DNA from: Thuidium tamariscinum
Lineage: Eukaryota; Streptophyta; Bryopsida; Hypnales; Thuidiaceae
DNA: 64,000 nucleotides
Reading direction: 5' to 3'
Assembly (NCBI GenBank): GCA_947034885.2
Contig: OX344754.2
Location: 15,580,501 to 15,644,500 of the forward strand
Numbering within the stretch: the first letter of the stretch is position 1; each line of letters begins with the position of its first letter. Position numbers and translations under genes: made by a program. A model generated the notes under the pieces. The model had not been told where the DNA came from and made no database searches. It was given only the letters and a program-made list of their open reading frames with translations. Shown piece by piece: positions 1 through 12,205 of this stretch.

Positions 1-3000
1 AAAGAGCTACAGGTATATTGAAAGTAAGGGATAATACGCAGCTATGGTCGCTTTACCTGATGCTCAGTAGTCATTTTATCAAATTCATCAATGCAGCAGA
101 TACCTTGATCCCCGAGAAGCATTGCTCCTGCGGGTTTGCAAGAACAGGAATAAGGCTTAATTGCATTAATCAAAGGCACAGTGCCCGAAGCGGTTCTTTG
201 TTTCTTCGTCTAGATAAGGGAGTGCATATCCAGCAATGACATTCGAAAAATCAGAAATTGAAGCGAACAGCGACAAAAAAATTCAAAAACCACTAAATGA
301 CAATGATCTACAGATTCATTGCAACGTCAAGACCAATCCAGGATATCTTTCAGATTCATTACCTGCTTCGAATACCCAGTCCCCACTCAGAGCATCCTTA
401 ACCACTGCTACAGTCAGACCAGCTGTCGTAGTTGTATTCCCGCATACGTATAAGCCACGAGGAGCGACTGAAGAAGCAGCTTGCAGCAGCTGACTCTTTC
501 CGAGTCCTGGATCACCTGCACTAGCATCACCAGCATCTGTGAGTGACCTAACTACGCAACATCAATAGACCGAAATTAAGAGATAGCCAAGACCATTTGA
601 GACTGGAAAGAGTTTTGAGGACTGGATAAGTAAGAGATGTATCTTGCACGCGTCGATGATAGTTGATCATCTTACCAACAATCATCACATGAATAGTCCC
701 TCTGACAGGCACCTTGTTCTTGTCCATCACGTGTTTCTGAACACCTCCGAATAAAGCCAGAGCAATACCAGCTGCACAAAAAAATACATTTTAGATACTA
801 ACTTGTGTACATCTAACTGAATCAGAGCAGGGAGAAATCTTTTATTACATCACTAAATCAATTCTTGGTTCACTCCTGAAGATTGGCACTCTGCAACAAA
901 GAGACCTCAATGTCGAAAATCATTACCTTTCACCAATTCATGGCCAAATATGGATGGACAGATGGAATGCAGGATCTGGCGGAATACATCCGACCCGGTT
1001 TCCTCAACAAAATTTGCGATGGTCTCGTAGTCCTGTGTAGAAAGGATCTGTAAGTGTGAAGAAGGTGCCTCCTTCATAACACCGTTGGCCTCTCCATCTT
1101 CCGACTCTTGGCTCCTTGTGTTGGTAACAGAGACTGCCTCAAGATAGAGATGGTAAAGACATTGTTTGCCTTTCTTGCCTACACAAAAAAATGAGCACAG
1201 ACTCTTAAGATGATTGCGGGAAAGCGAAAACCCAAGTTTCAAGTGCGACTGCATAGAAGTTGCTCCAGTCTCTTCCCAAATGCTTGTTCCTCACAAACTT
1301 GAACCGAAGAGTCAAGTGGACATACCACCACCTCCAACGTCTACGTTGGTGTTGATAAAGTTAACAATGCCACAAACGGTGACGACATCTCCGGGGACAC
1401 ATACATCTACCAGATCCTCCGTCAATTCAACCTCTACATTTCTTGGTAGACGACCCTCTTCATAGGTCTCCTCACCTACAATCTCTTGGATTCTGATGAA
1501 GAAACAAAATAATATGAAAGTATCAGTTCCCTAAGAAGAAACCTCCAGAAGTACGAAGGTATTACAAAAGATATCAAGCTTGTCTTCAAAACCACCATTT
1601 AATAAGATCATCATCTACATTCACTTTGAATACCTCTGTTGAGAATACTCAAGAACTATTGATACCTGATTTTTTGAAAGTCGATGCATTTTGATGTGGC
1701 TCTTTCGTGAGTGAAGGTCTTGCCCCGGCAACTGCCACCACAACCAGTGGGCGGCGAGAACCTCCCATCTTTGAATTGACGAGGAATAACTCGCTTACAC
1801 TTGGGACACGAGAAGTCCATACCAGTAACCAGCGGTTTTACCACGCTCATCCTTACCACAGTTCCTCGTACTGAAATCAGTCTACCTGTTACATATAGAT
1901 TTGTTGGAAAGGATTGAGAGCCTTATCTTTAAGACAGCCAAGGATGACGTCTGAATATTTCGTTGCAAGATTATCAAAATCAATGCGGTGATTTTAATAT
2001 GCTGGACACATTTCAAAGACGCCTAACCTGCTTCATAAATAGTTACAAGTACTGAAGCTCAAAAGTTATGGCCCTATTCAAAATAATAGAATGGTGTAAA
2101 TAACCTAAATGGATTTTATAAATGGAAAAAATAGTATGGTTTGCTAAAATGTCCAGTTGTATGGTTTACAAAAGGATTCACCTGCCAAAATGGATTACCT
2201 ATGCATGATGCTTTCAAGTGTTTCAGTGCAAGCAATGACTCCGGATGATTGTGCAACCTAACGGTAATCTTTCCAGGATTTGCCACTTGCTTGCCTATGC
2301 AAAATAATATCTGCAATATGACATCGAAACTTCTTAGCAGTTAGGCCCCTGTTCTACAAAACATTGTGCTTACCTTCGCACCACACTAGCAATTATTAAT
2401 TTTTTGCACATCAACATATCTTCGTTGAGTATAATCGAAATTTGCAAGAAATGTGGAACCCAAACCTCGTAAACAGCAGCTCCAAGACATGAAAGTGCTT
2501 CCTGAGGGGCCATTCCCAGAGCTGCGTATAGTTCCTCGTTTGGGCAACACTTTTGAAGAACTTGAAAGTCCACTGGCAGGCAATAAGTACTAGTATCTAG
2601 TATCACCTGTTCATATTTCGATCATCGTAAAGTTATTGACAATAAGGATCTCAGTTGCATACACCCTTCAGTACAGGTAAACTCTTCTATTCTACCTCGC
2701 GTTCATACTCTAGGCGTACAAAGGCCGAAATGAGGTATCCCGTTAACCCATTCTACAGCAATGATCTAGACCTCGCATGTAGAATTCTCACTCTAAGTCA
2801 AAATTTCACGTAACGTCAATCCGTGCAATTTCTCTACTGCAGAACTCCCCACAAACACTGTAATCTGAAGCCAGCAGCAATGCTGAAAACTCATAATTAA
2901 ATTACAACTCTACCTCACCATTATCATGCGCATAATGAGAAGCATTTTGACGAAGAATGTGAATTCTCTATTATGCAAACTCCACTTCAGTCAATTCTTT

Positions 3001-3215
3001 GCAAAGAGAAACCAGCAAGAAGATAGCAGAGTGTTCCAATGTACCTGCGCTAAGATCTGCTTGGCAGCACTGCTCTGAAAAAAATCCAGTAAACTCTTAA
3101 TAAGCAAAGCTCTTCTGTCTTCAAGCCGGAATTCCTCTCCAGGAAAATACTCCAGCCATGAACTGGGAACATCAGATGAGTGAGGAGAAGACGCCTTCTC
3201 AACCTCAGACTCCAT
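1..3215 (-). CDS. MCM8: MCM8 DNA helicase, 5' part of gene (3' end outside window)
   Basis: This is an AAA+ replicative-type helicase of the MCM family, known to act with MCM9 in homologous recombination and repair. Coding exons on the minus strand can be read at about 3215-3045 (57 aa, ATG start), 2606-2466, ~2290-2199, 1885-1666, 1492-1326, 1178-927, 771-676, 515-363 and 127-57. All use GT-AG sites with matching phases; the third acceptor is uncertain. The OB/zinc region carries ISVRGTVVR, a C-x2-C pair in FSCPKCKR, and FSPPTGCGG followed by DFQKIR, typical of MCM8. Walker A is GDPGLGKSQ (exon 515-363) and Walker B is CCIDEFDKM (exon 127-57). The sensor/arginine-finger half lies beyond position 1. 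It is divergently arranged with the CorA-like gene. MCM8 is chosen over other MCMs because of the GGVQKHV and [18 protein letters not shown] stretches. Confidence 0.93.
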
Positions 3216-4252
3216 GATTTCACAAACAGCGCAGACGCAGTAGAATTGTAAATCTCTAGGCGATTCAACTGAGCTCGGTCAATTCCGCCTACGAATATTC
3301 ACTCCAACTCGTAATCACTACAAACATGCCGTGGAGCCTGAAATTTCAAAAAATCAGCACGTAATGTGAGGAGGTAATCATTTTAAACGCTTCAGTATCA
3401 ACTCGCATGAACCCTCGAAAAAGATACGATCATGAAATACATACATCTGCCTATAAGTCTACAGACCCAGATACGAAAAAATTTCGCCATCGCTTGAAAA
3501 AAGAAGAAGAAGAATGAAAGAGGCAATCGCGACTAACTTAAACAAATATCAGAGGCGCTCAATCACCGCCATAGCCGCTCAAAATAACAGCAAATGTCCA
3601 AACTCGGCCATAGCCAGAGGCTTCGGTGACACGCACAGTTTGTAGTTCTCTCGGCGGGAGCGACTCTTACATGGATGAAGAATACTCTGACTATCTCGTC
3701 GCCTATTTTTCATCCATAAACTTTCTGTTATTGAGTGGATGCATGTAAGCCAACTGCGGCGGGATGTTTCATATTGGATGAACAAGGGATGTGGTGCGTC
3801 TTCTTTCTCCGTGAATGTGCGCCTTGCGACTCAGCATCGCCGTCTCAGGAAATCGTTGCCGTTGCATTTCGGTTGTGTTAATGTTCGCCTCCCTCTTTGA
3901 TTCCCAGTGTATTTCTTCTCGCAATTCCATATCTTGAATACGCAGCGGATTTGGAAGATTTTTTTTGACGCGCTGGACCGGTGTAACGAAGAAACAGAAG
4001 AAATAGTTCAGAATTGCACTGTTCTGGGATGAGGTACGCCGATGTTTGCATTCGATCGAAGTGATGTCCATGAATCTGAATTTTATGAAGGCGAGAAACA
4101 ACTCAATCATGCGCGTAAGAAAATTTGAGTTTCTTCCTCGACGTAATTGAGAGCTCCCAGTCGTTTTCGCAAACTCTGGCAACAAGAGTTTGGATTTGGA
4201 CTTTGGAGATTTAGGGTTTAGGGTTTGGATTCGTGCTGAAAATTTAGTAGCA
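3216..4252. promoter_or_regulatory. Divergent promoter/5' leader region between MCM8 and the CorA-like gene
   Basis: About 1 kb separates the two opposed start codons (MCM8 at 3215 on minus, CorA-like at 4253 on plus). It must hold both core promoters and leaders, and possibly leader introns. No clear TATA box was assigned. Open frames here on the minus strand (3769-4455) are shadows overlapping the CorA-like first exon and show no family resemblance. Confidence 0.55.
4209..4227 (+). promoter_or_regulatory. Telo-box (tandem TTTAGGG) in the CorA-like 5' leader
   Basis: The sequence ATTTAGGGTTTAGGGTTTGG holds two plant-type telomere units about 25 bases before the ATG. Telo-boxes of this kind are known in the leaders of many plant housekeeping and proliferation genes. 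A regulatory role here is inferred from position only. Confidence 0.5.
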
Positions 4253-7200
4253 ATGTATTCCTCCGGCGTACCTGATTTGAGTTCCCCGAAGTTGACGAAT
4301 ACGAGTACTTTAGATCTCTGGCGGGATGGCTTACTTTGTGCGTACGAGTTCCTTCCTGCTATTTCTAAAAAAATTAAGGTCGGCGGCGAATTTAACGCCC
4401 AAGCACCCGTGCAAGGCCGATTCGATGCGGAAATTTCTTTGAAACCAAATGACATACCGGAGAATCCAAGGGTAGAGTCAAAACGTAGCAGTTCCGAATC
4501 GAGCTCTCCGAAATCGGCATCCAGTAGCCCTGGAGCTGAGGTTGAAGGATTTGCTGTGCAAGAGAGTGTGAAGAAAGAGAAGTTAAGAGCATCTGGCGGC
4601 CGACTTGATCATCAGCGAAGTGGGAAGAAGGGGCATAGTCAGTGGGTTCCTATCGGTTGGCAACGGCTGGTTGAGTTGTTTCAAGGAATACAGGTGAGAA
4701 TTCGTGCTCTTTGTAAGATTTAAATTTGAGTGTATTTGGTCTTTAGTCATTCGACTTTCTTTGTGATGGTGAAATGTTACAAGTTCTTTTGTATAAATAA
4801 GACTGTTTCAGGAACGTTCCGATGATTTTAATCGGAACTTGCCCATGATTCATAGAGAGGTTACAGTAATAGTAAGTAGAGGCTCCATTGACCATTCATG
4901 TAGTCTTTGATTTGTGCGAACTTTGAAAATATTTAATCTCTGGGCATTTAGTTTTCTGCAATTGATTTTGTAGCTTGATACGAAATAAATGTGCAAAATT
5001 AAAGCTGATGAAAAAGTCTAGATTGTTGTAGGAAAAAGTTCAAAACTCACTTGCGTGGTGAATGGAACATCTCCCTTACTGTATGTTGAATGGAGGCTTT
5101 ACAGTATGTATTTCTCAGTGATCCATGCAGAGGTCTTTCCATGGCCTTAGTGATAATACATATTTCTCCTATTAGCACTATGACCATCGGGATACCTCTC
5201 TATGACGCCTAGGAAAGATTTACTTAAGTCTAATAATTCTGGAAACAGTATAATTTCACTGAAAACCCTATTCCATGCTCATCATCGATATTTCCTCCAA
5301 CAATTGGCATTGTATGATGTTCTGATGTGTTCTCTTCCATGTTGGATGTCTGCTGTAGATTGATACGGAGTGGCCCATGGACGAAGGATGTTCTGACAAT
5401 GACGATACTGAGCTTAGTGCGGCCGATTTAGCGCACCCTTACTGGCAAATGCGGGCAGGGCCGACTTTCTGGTGTCATGTGGATGCAAGGCACCCCAGAA
5501 TCCAACAGTTCTTTCTGAATGCTCAGTGGCTGCATCCTGCCGTGAGTGTGGCACTTCGAGACGAGAAACGGCTCATTAGTGACCGCATGAAACATCTGCT
5601 CTACGAGGTTCCACTCCTGCCTTAGATTTTGTGTTTCCATAGGCATTGCTGATAGGGAATTAGGACTGCGAAGTGTGTTTGCTATCTGACGTGGCTGTTT
5701 CCCTCCTCTCAAACGAACTCGTTTTAGGTTCACAATGTTATTGACGGTGACCATGGTCAGTTAGTAGAACATTAGATAAATTCTCAGAACACCAATTGCA
5801 ATACACTTACACTAACTCAACATGAAGACTCTGTTTGAATCTAGCGTCTATCAACCTAGCATTTTTGTTGATGTAGTGGCGGGTCTTTTGTGATGCCTGT
5901 TGAAAGTCTGAATGATTGACACCAGGGACATAGTATAGGTACCTGTGCGCGTGGCAGGAGGCTTGTTGTTTGAGCTCACCGGCCATTCTATTGGTGATCC
6001 AAATCGTGATGAAGACGATGTTCCTGTGGTCTTTCGGTCTTGGCAATCGCAAAACTTCCTTATCACATCGATGCATGTGAAGGGCTTTGTCCAGAACCTC
6101 AACGTACTCGGTGTTCTGGAAGTCCAAGTACTGCCTCTGTACCTCCTCATTTCATGCTGTACTGGACTTGTGCTTTCCTATCTACGTTCTTGCCTAATGG
6201 TACAGGTTGGATCCATCATCCCTTGACCCTGAAAGGGTTCATGATTTTTTTACTGCTTTTGTGTGGATCTTATTCGGCCCTTTTTGTTCGTTTGTTCATT
6301 GACAGATTTCTTCACTGATTCTTGTGAGGAATATTCCCCCATCTTAATTCTATTATTCTCATAGTATGGACAACCAAATTCATCATTTTTATAACCATGA
6401 ATTATCGGTCCTATGGCGTCAAGAGGTTGATTAGGCTGGGCTTCTATGCTTGCAGGATCTAGTGGGTGCGGGTGGTTCTGAGGCTCCCAAGAGTGTGCAA
6501 GAAGTTGTTGCTGAGCTTGCCAGCCGCCTTGCGACATGGGATGATCGGTAGGTGACAATATGACCAGATTTCCGTACATGAGATTGAATGATGGACATCC
6601 AACCTTTTGTGGGTCATGTCTGCTGGGTTTTCCAGTCACTTAAGAAACTTGTTCAAATGTCAATCACCCAAATCGTGTTTGAACACAGGCATATCTTTAA
6701 ATGTTATGTATTATTTACCTCAGTTTAATGAATTAGGTCATGAGAAAGTATGGTTCTATATGTAAAGATTCAAGCATTACTTTGGATGCATGAGAAAGTA
6801 TGATGCAGTCCCTGATGCTTTCCTGGCCTTACGTGAGAACTTATTCTGTGCAGGATGTCACGAAAACACTTTTTTGGTGCAGCGGATGAAATCGAACTGA
6901 AATATGTAAACAGGTACGTAATATACATGTGGGACATTTTCTATGTAGACTCACAGGTGGTGACAAGGAATTAGTTGCAGTGAGTAAACTTTTGAAATGT
7001 ATGCCGTGAGAGCAGCTTCTTGACTATCGTATTTAGTTGTAATACTGCAAGGTTGACAATGCTCCGTAATTAATGCATTTCCTAGCGTTCGACTGTTTTT
7101 AGTGTTTTTTCTTATTAGAGTGGACATTTGGAATGTCTTTTTTACTTCCATTTTGGACAGGACTTCAATGGACTAGAATATATATTATTTGTATGAATAT

Positions 7201-8719
7201 GTAATATATGTTCAAAGTTTTATTCGTGGGATGAGTAAAATTATGGGTAGGCTTTGACTCTTCAGGTTTTTGGAATTGTCATATGCATTGGAATCTACAT
7301 TTGTATTTGTCATTAATATCTATGGCTAGTCATGGCTTACTACGAGAAACGACTCACTACCTTGGTAGATTGTACGGCTAAATTGTGCGAGGAATGTTCG
7401 CCAGGAAATCAAACGAGGACTTGGCCCTACTCACTATCATATTGAATCAAGAAGTTCGCCGGCTTGCCACTCAGGTACACGTGCTCCATCAATACGGTTC
7501 TCTAACACTCTTTGGATGCAAACCATGCAATTTTATGTGTCTTTGTACTTCCTCCAGACATTTTACAACGAGTGCTTCGCAAGACTTGGTTTTCAAAAGC
7601 GGTTAGGACTGATTACCACGATTTCTTATGAGAATATATCTGTGTGGGACATGTGCTAATAGGTTTTGGAAAAGACTTTAACTCATTTTTTGCCGTTGGA
7701 CATTCTCATCCTAGATTGTACACATCGCACACTTTCTGGCTATTCAGCTAAATTATTCGTTGTCTGATAAAAGGTGCTGCCACACCGTTTATTCTATCTT
7801 GTGTCATCCGTAATTTAAGGTGAATGTGCCCATTATGGTTACTAATGAGAGCAAGCTCATTGTGGGCAAACTTGCATTCGTGGACTACTTTTCAAGTTCT
7901 GAATGTACATCACCATAACAGGGCTTGCCCCCACCTATGTCCACAATATAGACCTGTCTACCTTAAACAAGTAAACAACTTATCCTAAGCTTAGTGAATG
8001 GTGTTCATCAATACGTACACTATATAATTCATATAGTTCATAGTGCATCATAGACTAATAAGAATAGTGTATCATAATAAACGCTATTCCTTACTCGTGA
8101 AGAGATTGATGGTGTCCACCAGGTGATCAGAATAAAGTGGTCCCTTCACGCTCGCGAAGAGATCATCCACGAGCTGATGACCCATTTGAAAGGGGAGACC
8201 GCCCTGTTGATTCTCAAGAAGGTGCACAAGAAGACCCGTGAGATGTTGGAGGAGCAGGACGCCGTGCGCGACCGTCTCTTCACCGTCCAAGATGTGATGC
8301 AGAGCAATGTCCGGGAGAAGCTGCAGGAGCGGAGTGTCCGAGTCACCCACAACCTGTCCGTGATCGGTGGAAGCGGCCTTCTGCTTTCGGTCATCGTGGG
8401 ACTGTTTGGGATCAACTTGGATGGCATTCCAGGGAACAGCAACTCCCCGTTTGCATTCTCGGTGTTTACGGTTCTCTTGTTCGCCCTTGGTGTTGTGTCG
8501 TGCTTGGTGGGTATCCGGAGATTGGGTTTGAAGCCTGCGCCTTCGGAAGAGGCTGTCATGTCTCGGAAGGCGGAGCTGCAGGACTTCGTGGATCAGTTCC
8601 AGAAAGCTGCCGAGGCGCATGAGAAAGTGTTTCATGTGAACTCGGAGTCTTCGGTGAAGGATAATGCAACGAATAATGCAACGGATAATGTGGACGATTT
8701 GTATGTTTTACTGCAATAA
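4253..8719 (+). CDS. CorA-like (Mg2+ transporter-like) membrane protein, plant family
   Basis: Seven exons join in frame: 4253-4693, 5359-5607, 5939-6127, 6456-6547, 6854-6913, 7405-7474 and 8123-8719, giving about 565 aa. The protein resembles the plant family annotated as magnesium transporter CorA-like. Landmarks are WVPIGWQRLVELF near residue 135, the AGPTFWCHV and LISDRMKHLLYEVPVRVAGG segments, ILNQEVRRLATQV, and a C-terminal pair of hydrophobic segments. The first of these ends in GLFGINLDGIPG, where classical CorA proteins have the GMN signature, so the selectivity motif is GIN and transport is not certain. The ATG at 4253 is the first in-frame one after the telo-box. The exon 6 acceptor was placed at 7405 because it keeps the frame and fits the family pattern. 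The 3' end is partly duplicated just downstream. Confidence 0.88.
4812..4871 (+). other. Candidate optional 60-nt exon within CorA-like intron 1
   Basis: A stretch preceded by TTTCAG and followed by GTAAGT is exactly 60 nt, open, and in phase 0 with the flanking exons, so inclusion would add 20 residues. The family as recalled runs directly from exon 1 (ending GIQ) to exon 2 (starting IDTEW), so this may be an alternative exon or chance. Confidence 0.25.
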
Positions 8720-8825
8720 ATTGTTCTAGTTTGCCACTTCTACCTAGCATTGTATTGGGACTGAGTGCTTTTGGTTCTCGTGTTTGATCGTTTTGATCGT
8801 TTTCTGTACTCGTGCTGCTCGTTTT

Positions 8826-9063
8826 CCGCTCTCTTGTTCGCCCTTGGTGCAGTGACGTGCTTGGTGGGCATCCGGCGCTTGAGGTGGAAGCCTCCACCGT
8901 CGGAGGAGGGCTGTCATGTCTCGGAAGGCGGAGCTACACGCCTTTGTGGATCAACTCCAGAAAGCTGCCGAGGCGCATGAGAAGGTTTTTCATGTGAACT
9001 CGGAGTCTTCGTTGCAGGATAATGCAACTAACAATGTTAATGATTACTACGATTTACTGCAGT
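8826..9063 (+). pseudogene. Tandem partial duplicate of the CorA-like last exon
   Basis: The 3' end of the preceding gene (about 8464-8716) recurs about 350 bases downstream. Shared runs include CTCTTGTTCGCCCTTGGTG, ATGTCTCGGAAGGCGGAGCT and CATGTGAACTCGGAGTCTTC. The copy encodes the same tail (MSRKAEL...FVDQ...AHEKVFHVNSESS) but lacks everything upstream. An extra G before the MSRKAEL stretch (GGAGGAGGGCTGTC against GGAAGAGGCTGTC) shifts its frame. It is best read as a non-functional fragment, possibly part of a long 3' UTR. Confidence 0.85.
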
Positions 9064-9131
9064 ACCGGGAATCTACTTTAGTTTGTCACTCGTCTATTGC
9101 ATACAATAGAGATATCCTATATTCTCAGTGA

Positions 9132-9900
9132 ATTCCATGCCGAGTTTTTCCCTAGTTGCGGTCCCCTTGGAGACTTTGGTGCAGAGTTTTGAATCTCGTT
9201 CACTCTTGGTATCGTTTTTGCACTAACGGATATCTTTATTATTCAAATGCCATTTGGGGACTTCACCCAAAGGTTAGACGCAATTTCTTTGTGTGATCAT
9301 GATTCAATCTCGATGACACAACATCAGTCTCAATGAAATTTGCTCACTAATAGCTCGACCTCCCTAATTCCAAAAGAAAGAGCATTCTATGTGATCAGAT
9401 TCATCAACCAAGCTTCAATTACACAAGGAGCCCTTCAACAGAAACATTCATTGGAATTTTCAGTAGGCACAAGCCACTCTTTAAACCTTGCAAATTCTTG
9501 CCTAAATTGAGCAACTCCTACTCATGAGGAACTTAAGATTGACTTTGGATATATATATCTCACTAGTTTCAACACTGTAAAAATTCATGGATTATTCACA
9601 GGGTCCCATAAATGCATGTTAAAGGAAATTTGGAATCTATTCCTACATGACCCAGAGAAGAATAAGACAGTTCAGTGATAGAACCTATTTTCAAATGCTT
9701 CGTACAAATGATATTCTTTACCTTGGAAATTCAGCCTTGACATTCAGTGTGCACCCTGCTACAAAATTTGCATTGCAGCAGGCTTTGCCCTAGGATCCGT
9801 TGTTATGGACGAAATCGTGACAGAAGTTCACGACACTGTATTTACTCCAATAAAGTAGGGACATCCATTGCCTACAAGTGTCCCGAGAATTGCAAATCCC
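9132..9900. other. Intergenic stretch without a supported gene
   Basis: Moderately AT-rich DNA downstream of the CorA-like duplicate. No convincing coding frame, RNA gene or repeat was seen. Confidence 0.4.
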
Positions 9901-9923
9901 TCCGAGCTATGGCGTCGACGGTA

Positions 9924-10444
9924 CTAAGCCTCCTTCCGCGCCTCCCTCTCACTCACTTCCCCCGCTTTCCTTTCCAACCCCTCCGCTTCATCTTCCACAC
10001 TCCGCCCGTCCTCCTTCGCCAAATCCCCGGCGTCCTTCCTCGCGAGTCTCTCAACATCCTCAGTGCTGTCCACCGCCGTATCTGACGCTACGTCCACCAC
10101 TTTCTCCCGCACGTTGCTGCTATACGAGGCGGCGTCGGAGGCGTCTTCCGCTTGTGCGTCCAAGACTCCAGCACTCTGGCCGCTGGAGAGCTTCGAGGAG
10201 TCGGCCAAAATTTCTTCCCCAGACTCCACGGCTTTCTCGGAAGCGAGCTCGCGGACGTTGTCGCCGTCCGTGGAAGCTCGTCGCCGCGCGACGGATGCGT
10301 GGCCTCGTAAGTGGTGTGGCGAGAGCTTGATGCGTCCGAATGAAGCTGTGCGCGTGGACGTTGATGATGTTGTTGAATTTCTTGTTGCGACAAAGCGCGT
10401 GCGGAGTGGAGCATGTGTGGTGGTGTTAATATTGTTGCGGCCAT
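9924..10444 (-). CDS. Possible LEA-like protein, 5' reading frame unresolved
   Basis: A GC-rich open frame on the minus strand encodes a hydrophilic, Ala/Glu/Asp/Lys/Ser-rich chain without hydrophobic blocks (for example SSNVREKVVDVASDTAVD then RLARKDAGDLAKEDG). This composition is typical of late embryogenesis abundant-like proteins. It ends at 9924. Upstream in the same frame come LSPHHLRGHASVARRRAS and TDGDNVRELASEKA, which look like an organelle transit region plus start of the mature part, but no ATG is in that frame nearby. The best ATG (10444, MAATILTPPHMLHSARAL) also looks like a targeting peptide but lies in another frame, so a one-base frameshift or a short unseen intron is implied. 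The function is inferred from composition alone. Confidence 0.4.
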
Positions 10445-10449
10445 GGCTG

Positions 10450-11980
10450 AAACTAAGTTGGTACGGAGCGCTCTCCTTTGTTTACGATTTAATTGTTTCG
10501 CGACTTTTGAAGGACTGGTACAGCTTAATTTCTGCAATGTACATGAACATCGTTAGTGCTGATTTCGATGAAAGTATTCTGAGTGAAGTAGGTTGGATTT
10601 CGCACATTTCTGCTATTGCATATGGACTCAATTAACGAAGAAGACTAGTGGTGTAGAATAGACTGTGATTGTTCGCAAATGTCAAGCATTGAGCTTTGAT
10701 TATGTTTGTGAACAGTCTGTAATTTCTAATTTAGTCTGGGGAGTTTTATGTGCAGTCCACATAAACACTGCTAGCACCATTACTAAATTAAACTAATCCG
10801 AGCCATTGGAAGTTCGTATTGTCATTAGGTGATGTGTCACTTTTATGCTCGAATTGTGAAATCAATATCAATACTTGCGAAGCCGTAAATCCACATTACC
10901 ATGAAAGAACGACATCAATCTCAATAATTACGGAGTACTACATCCGTACTTGTTCATAACATCAAGCAAAAGACTGTCGCAGGGAAGCGAGACACGGACT
11001 TGATTAAGCTAGTCGAAAACACGAAATCTCGTACAGATTACAGCATCAGAGCATGGAGTCTTTAAATCTGCCGTTCCAAATTGCTTTCGCATGTTTACAT
11101 TTAAGATGATTTTTACGACTTCGCACGCTACTTGAATCCGCACACCGAGAGAACTGCAATGAAGCCAAAAAGAGAAACAAACTACGATTTCGATACTCCA
11201 AACCAGAAATTTAGTGACGAAAAACTCACCTTCCGTGCTCGACAGCAAATAAAATTTGAATGTCTATATATTCCGAAGTAGCTGCACAGTATAACTTCCG
11301 ATTGAAAGAGCTTGAATTTAGAGGCCATGGAAATACCGTCACTGCCACATGTCACCGAGCATGTCAGTGTCAAAGCCAAGCTTGCATGTGGATACGCGGC
11401 GATAACAAACAGGCTCTCCTCGAAGGCACTTGGCGGCATAATTTTGGAAGGCGTTCTTTGCCATGCGAGCATTTTATAACCTCCACGCGGCCAAAGTAGA
11501 CGGCACTTGGGCGATTGAGACAACTCACAACTGCGTCCGGTCGCCCTTGATCCGCGAAGAAAAGCGTTACTTTCCCAGAATGAACCCAAATGGAATTCCA
11601 TGCAACCACGAAATCTCTCTGAATATGAGATATATTCCAGAGCAGACCCTCGCTATTGCTGTTCAGGTGAGAGATCGTTACAAACGTGCTAGACGCTCAG
11701 AGACACTAGATTCGAGGTTAATTGATAGAACAAGGACAAAAAAACAATCGGTCCAGACACAAGCAGGCTCTTGTGCTTCAAATGTAAAAGTTCTAAATAG
11801 TACCATATTCTTAGAAATCAGGTGTGTACAACACCAAGGAAGACATTAATCTCAGCTATCACAACGCGACCGACTTAAGAATTTAGAAATAGCATCGGCA
11901 ATCCAATATGGAAACCAATGCATGTATGCAAGGAATCAAAGACAGTCGGCTAATGTTCCCAGTTCAAGTTGTTCACGAAA
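10450..11980. other. Intergenic region with unassigned open frames
   Basis: Around 11180-11660 the DNA is less AT-rich, and long frames exist on both strands (11182-11601 minus, 139 codons; 11463-11849 plus). The plus frame is followed by a donor-like CAG|GTGAGA at about 11668. None resembles a family I know. They may be a leader exon or a remnant gene; nothing else is supported. Confidence 0.25.
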
Positions 11981-12205
11981 GCTTGCTCCTAAGTCTCATA
12001 CAAATCAATCCTTACTGCAATTCTCTGTGATTCTAACTGTACACAAAGGCGAATCCCGGATGATTCAAACTCTGATGCGCTTTGAAAAACGAATACAGTC
12101 ATCAAAGCAATGAAACGGAGACAACAAGCTAATTAATGGCGTGACGCATGCCTACAAACCTAACTTTTATGTAAGCTCATACAATTCAGTGCTTGCGACT
12201 ATGCA

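Noticed and set aside
3769-4455. Long minus-strand frame (228 codons) between MCM8 and the CorA-like gene
   Set aside because: It overlaps the first CorA-like exon in antisense, has no family resemblance and spans the promoter; treated as a shadow.
10063-10635. Plus-strand 190-codon frame over the LEA-like region
   Set aside because: GC-rich coding DNA often gives open antisense frames; the minus-strand product has the coherent LEA-like composition.
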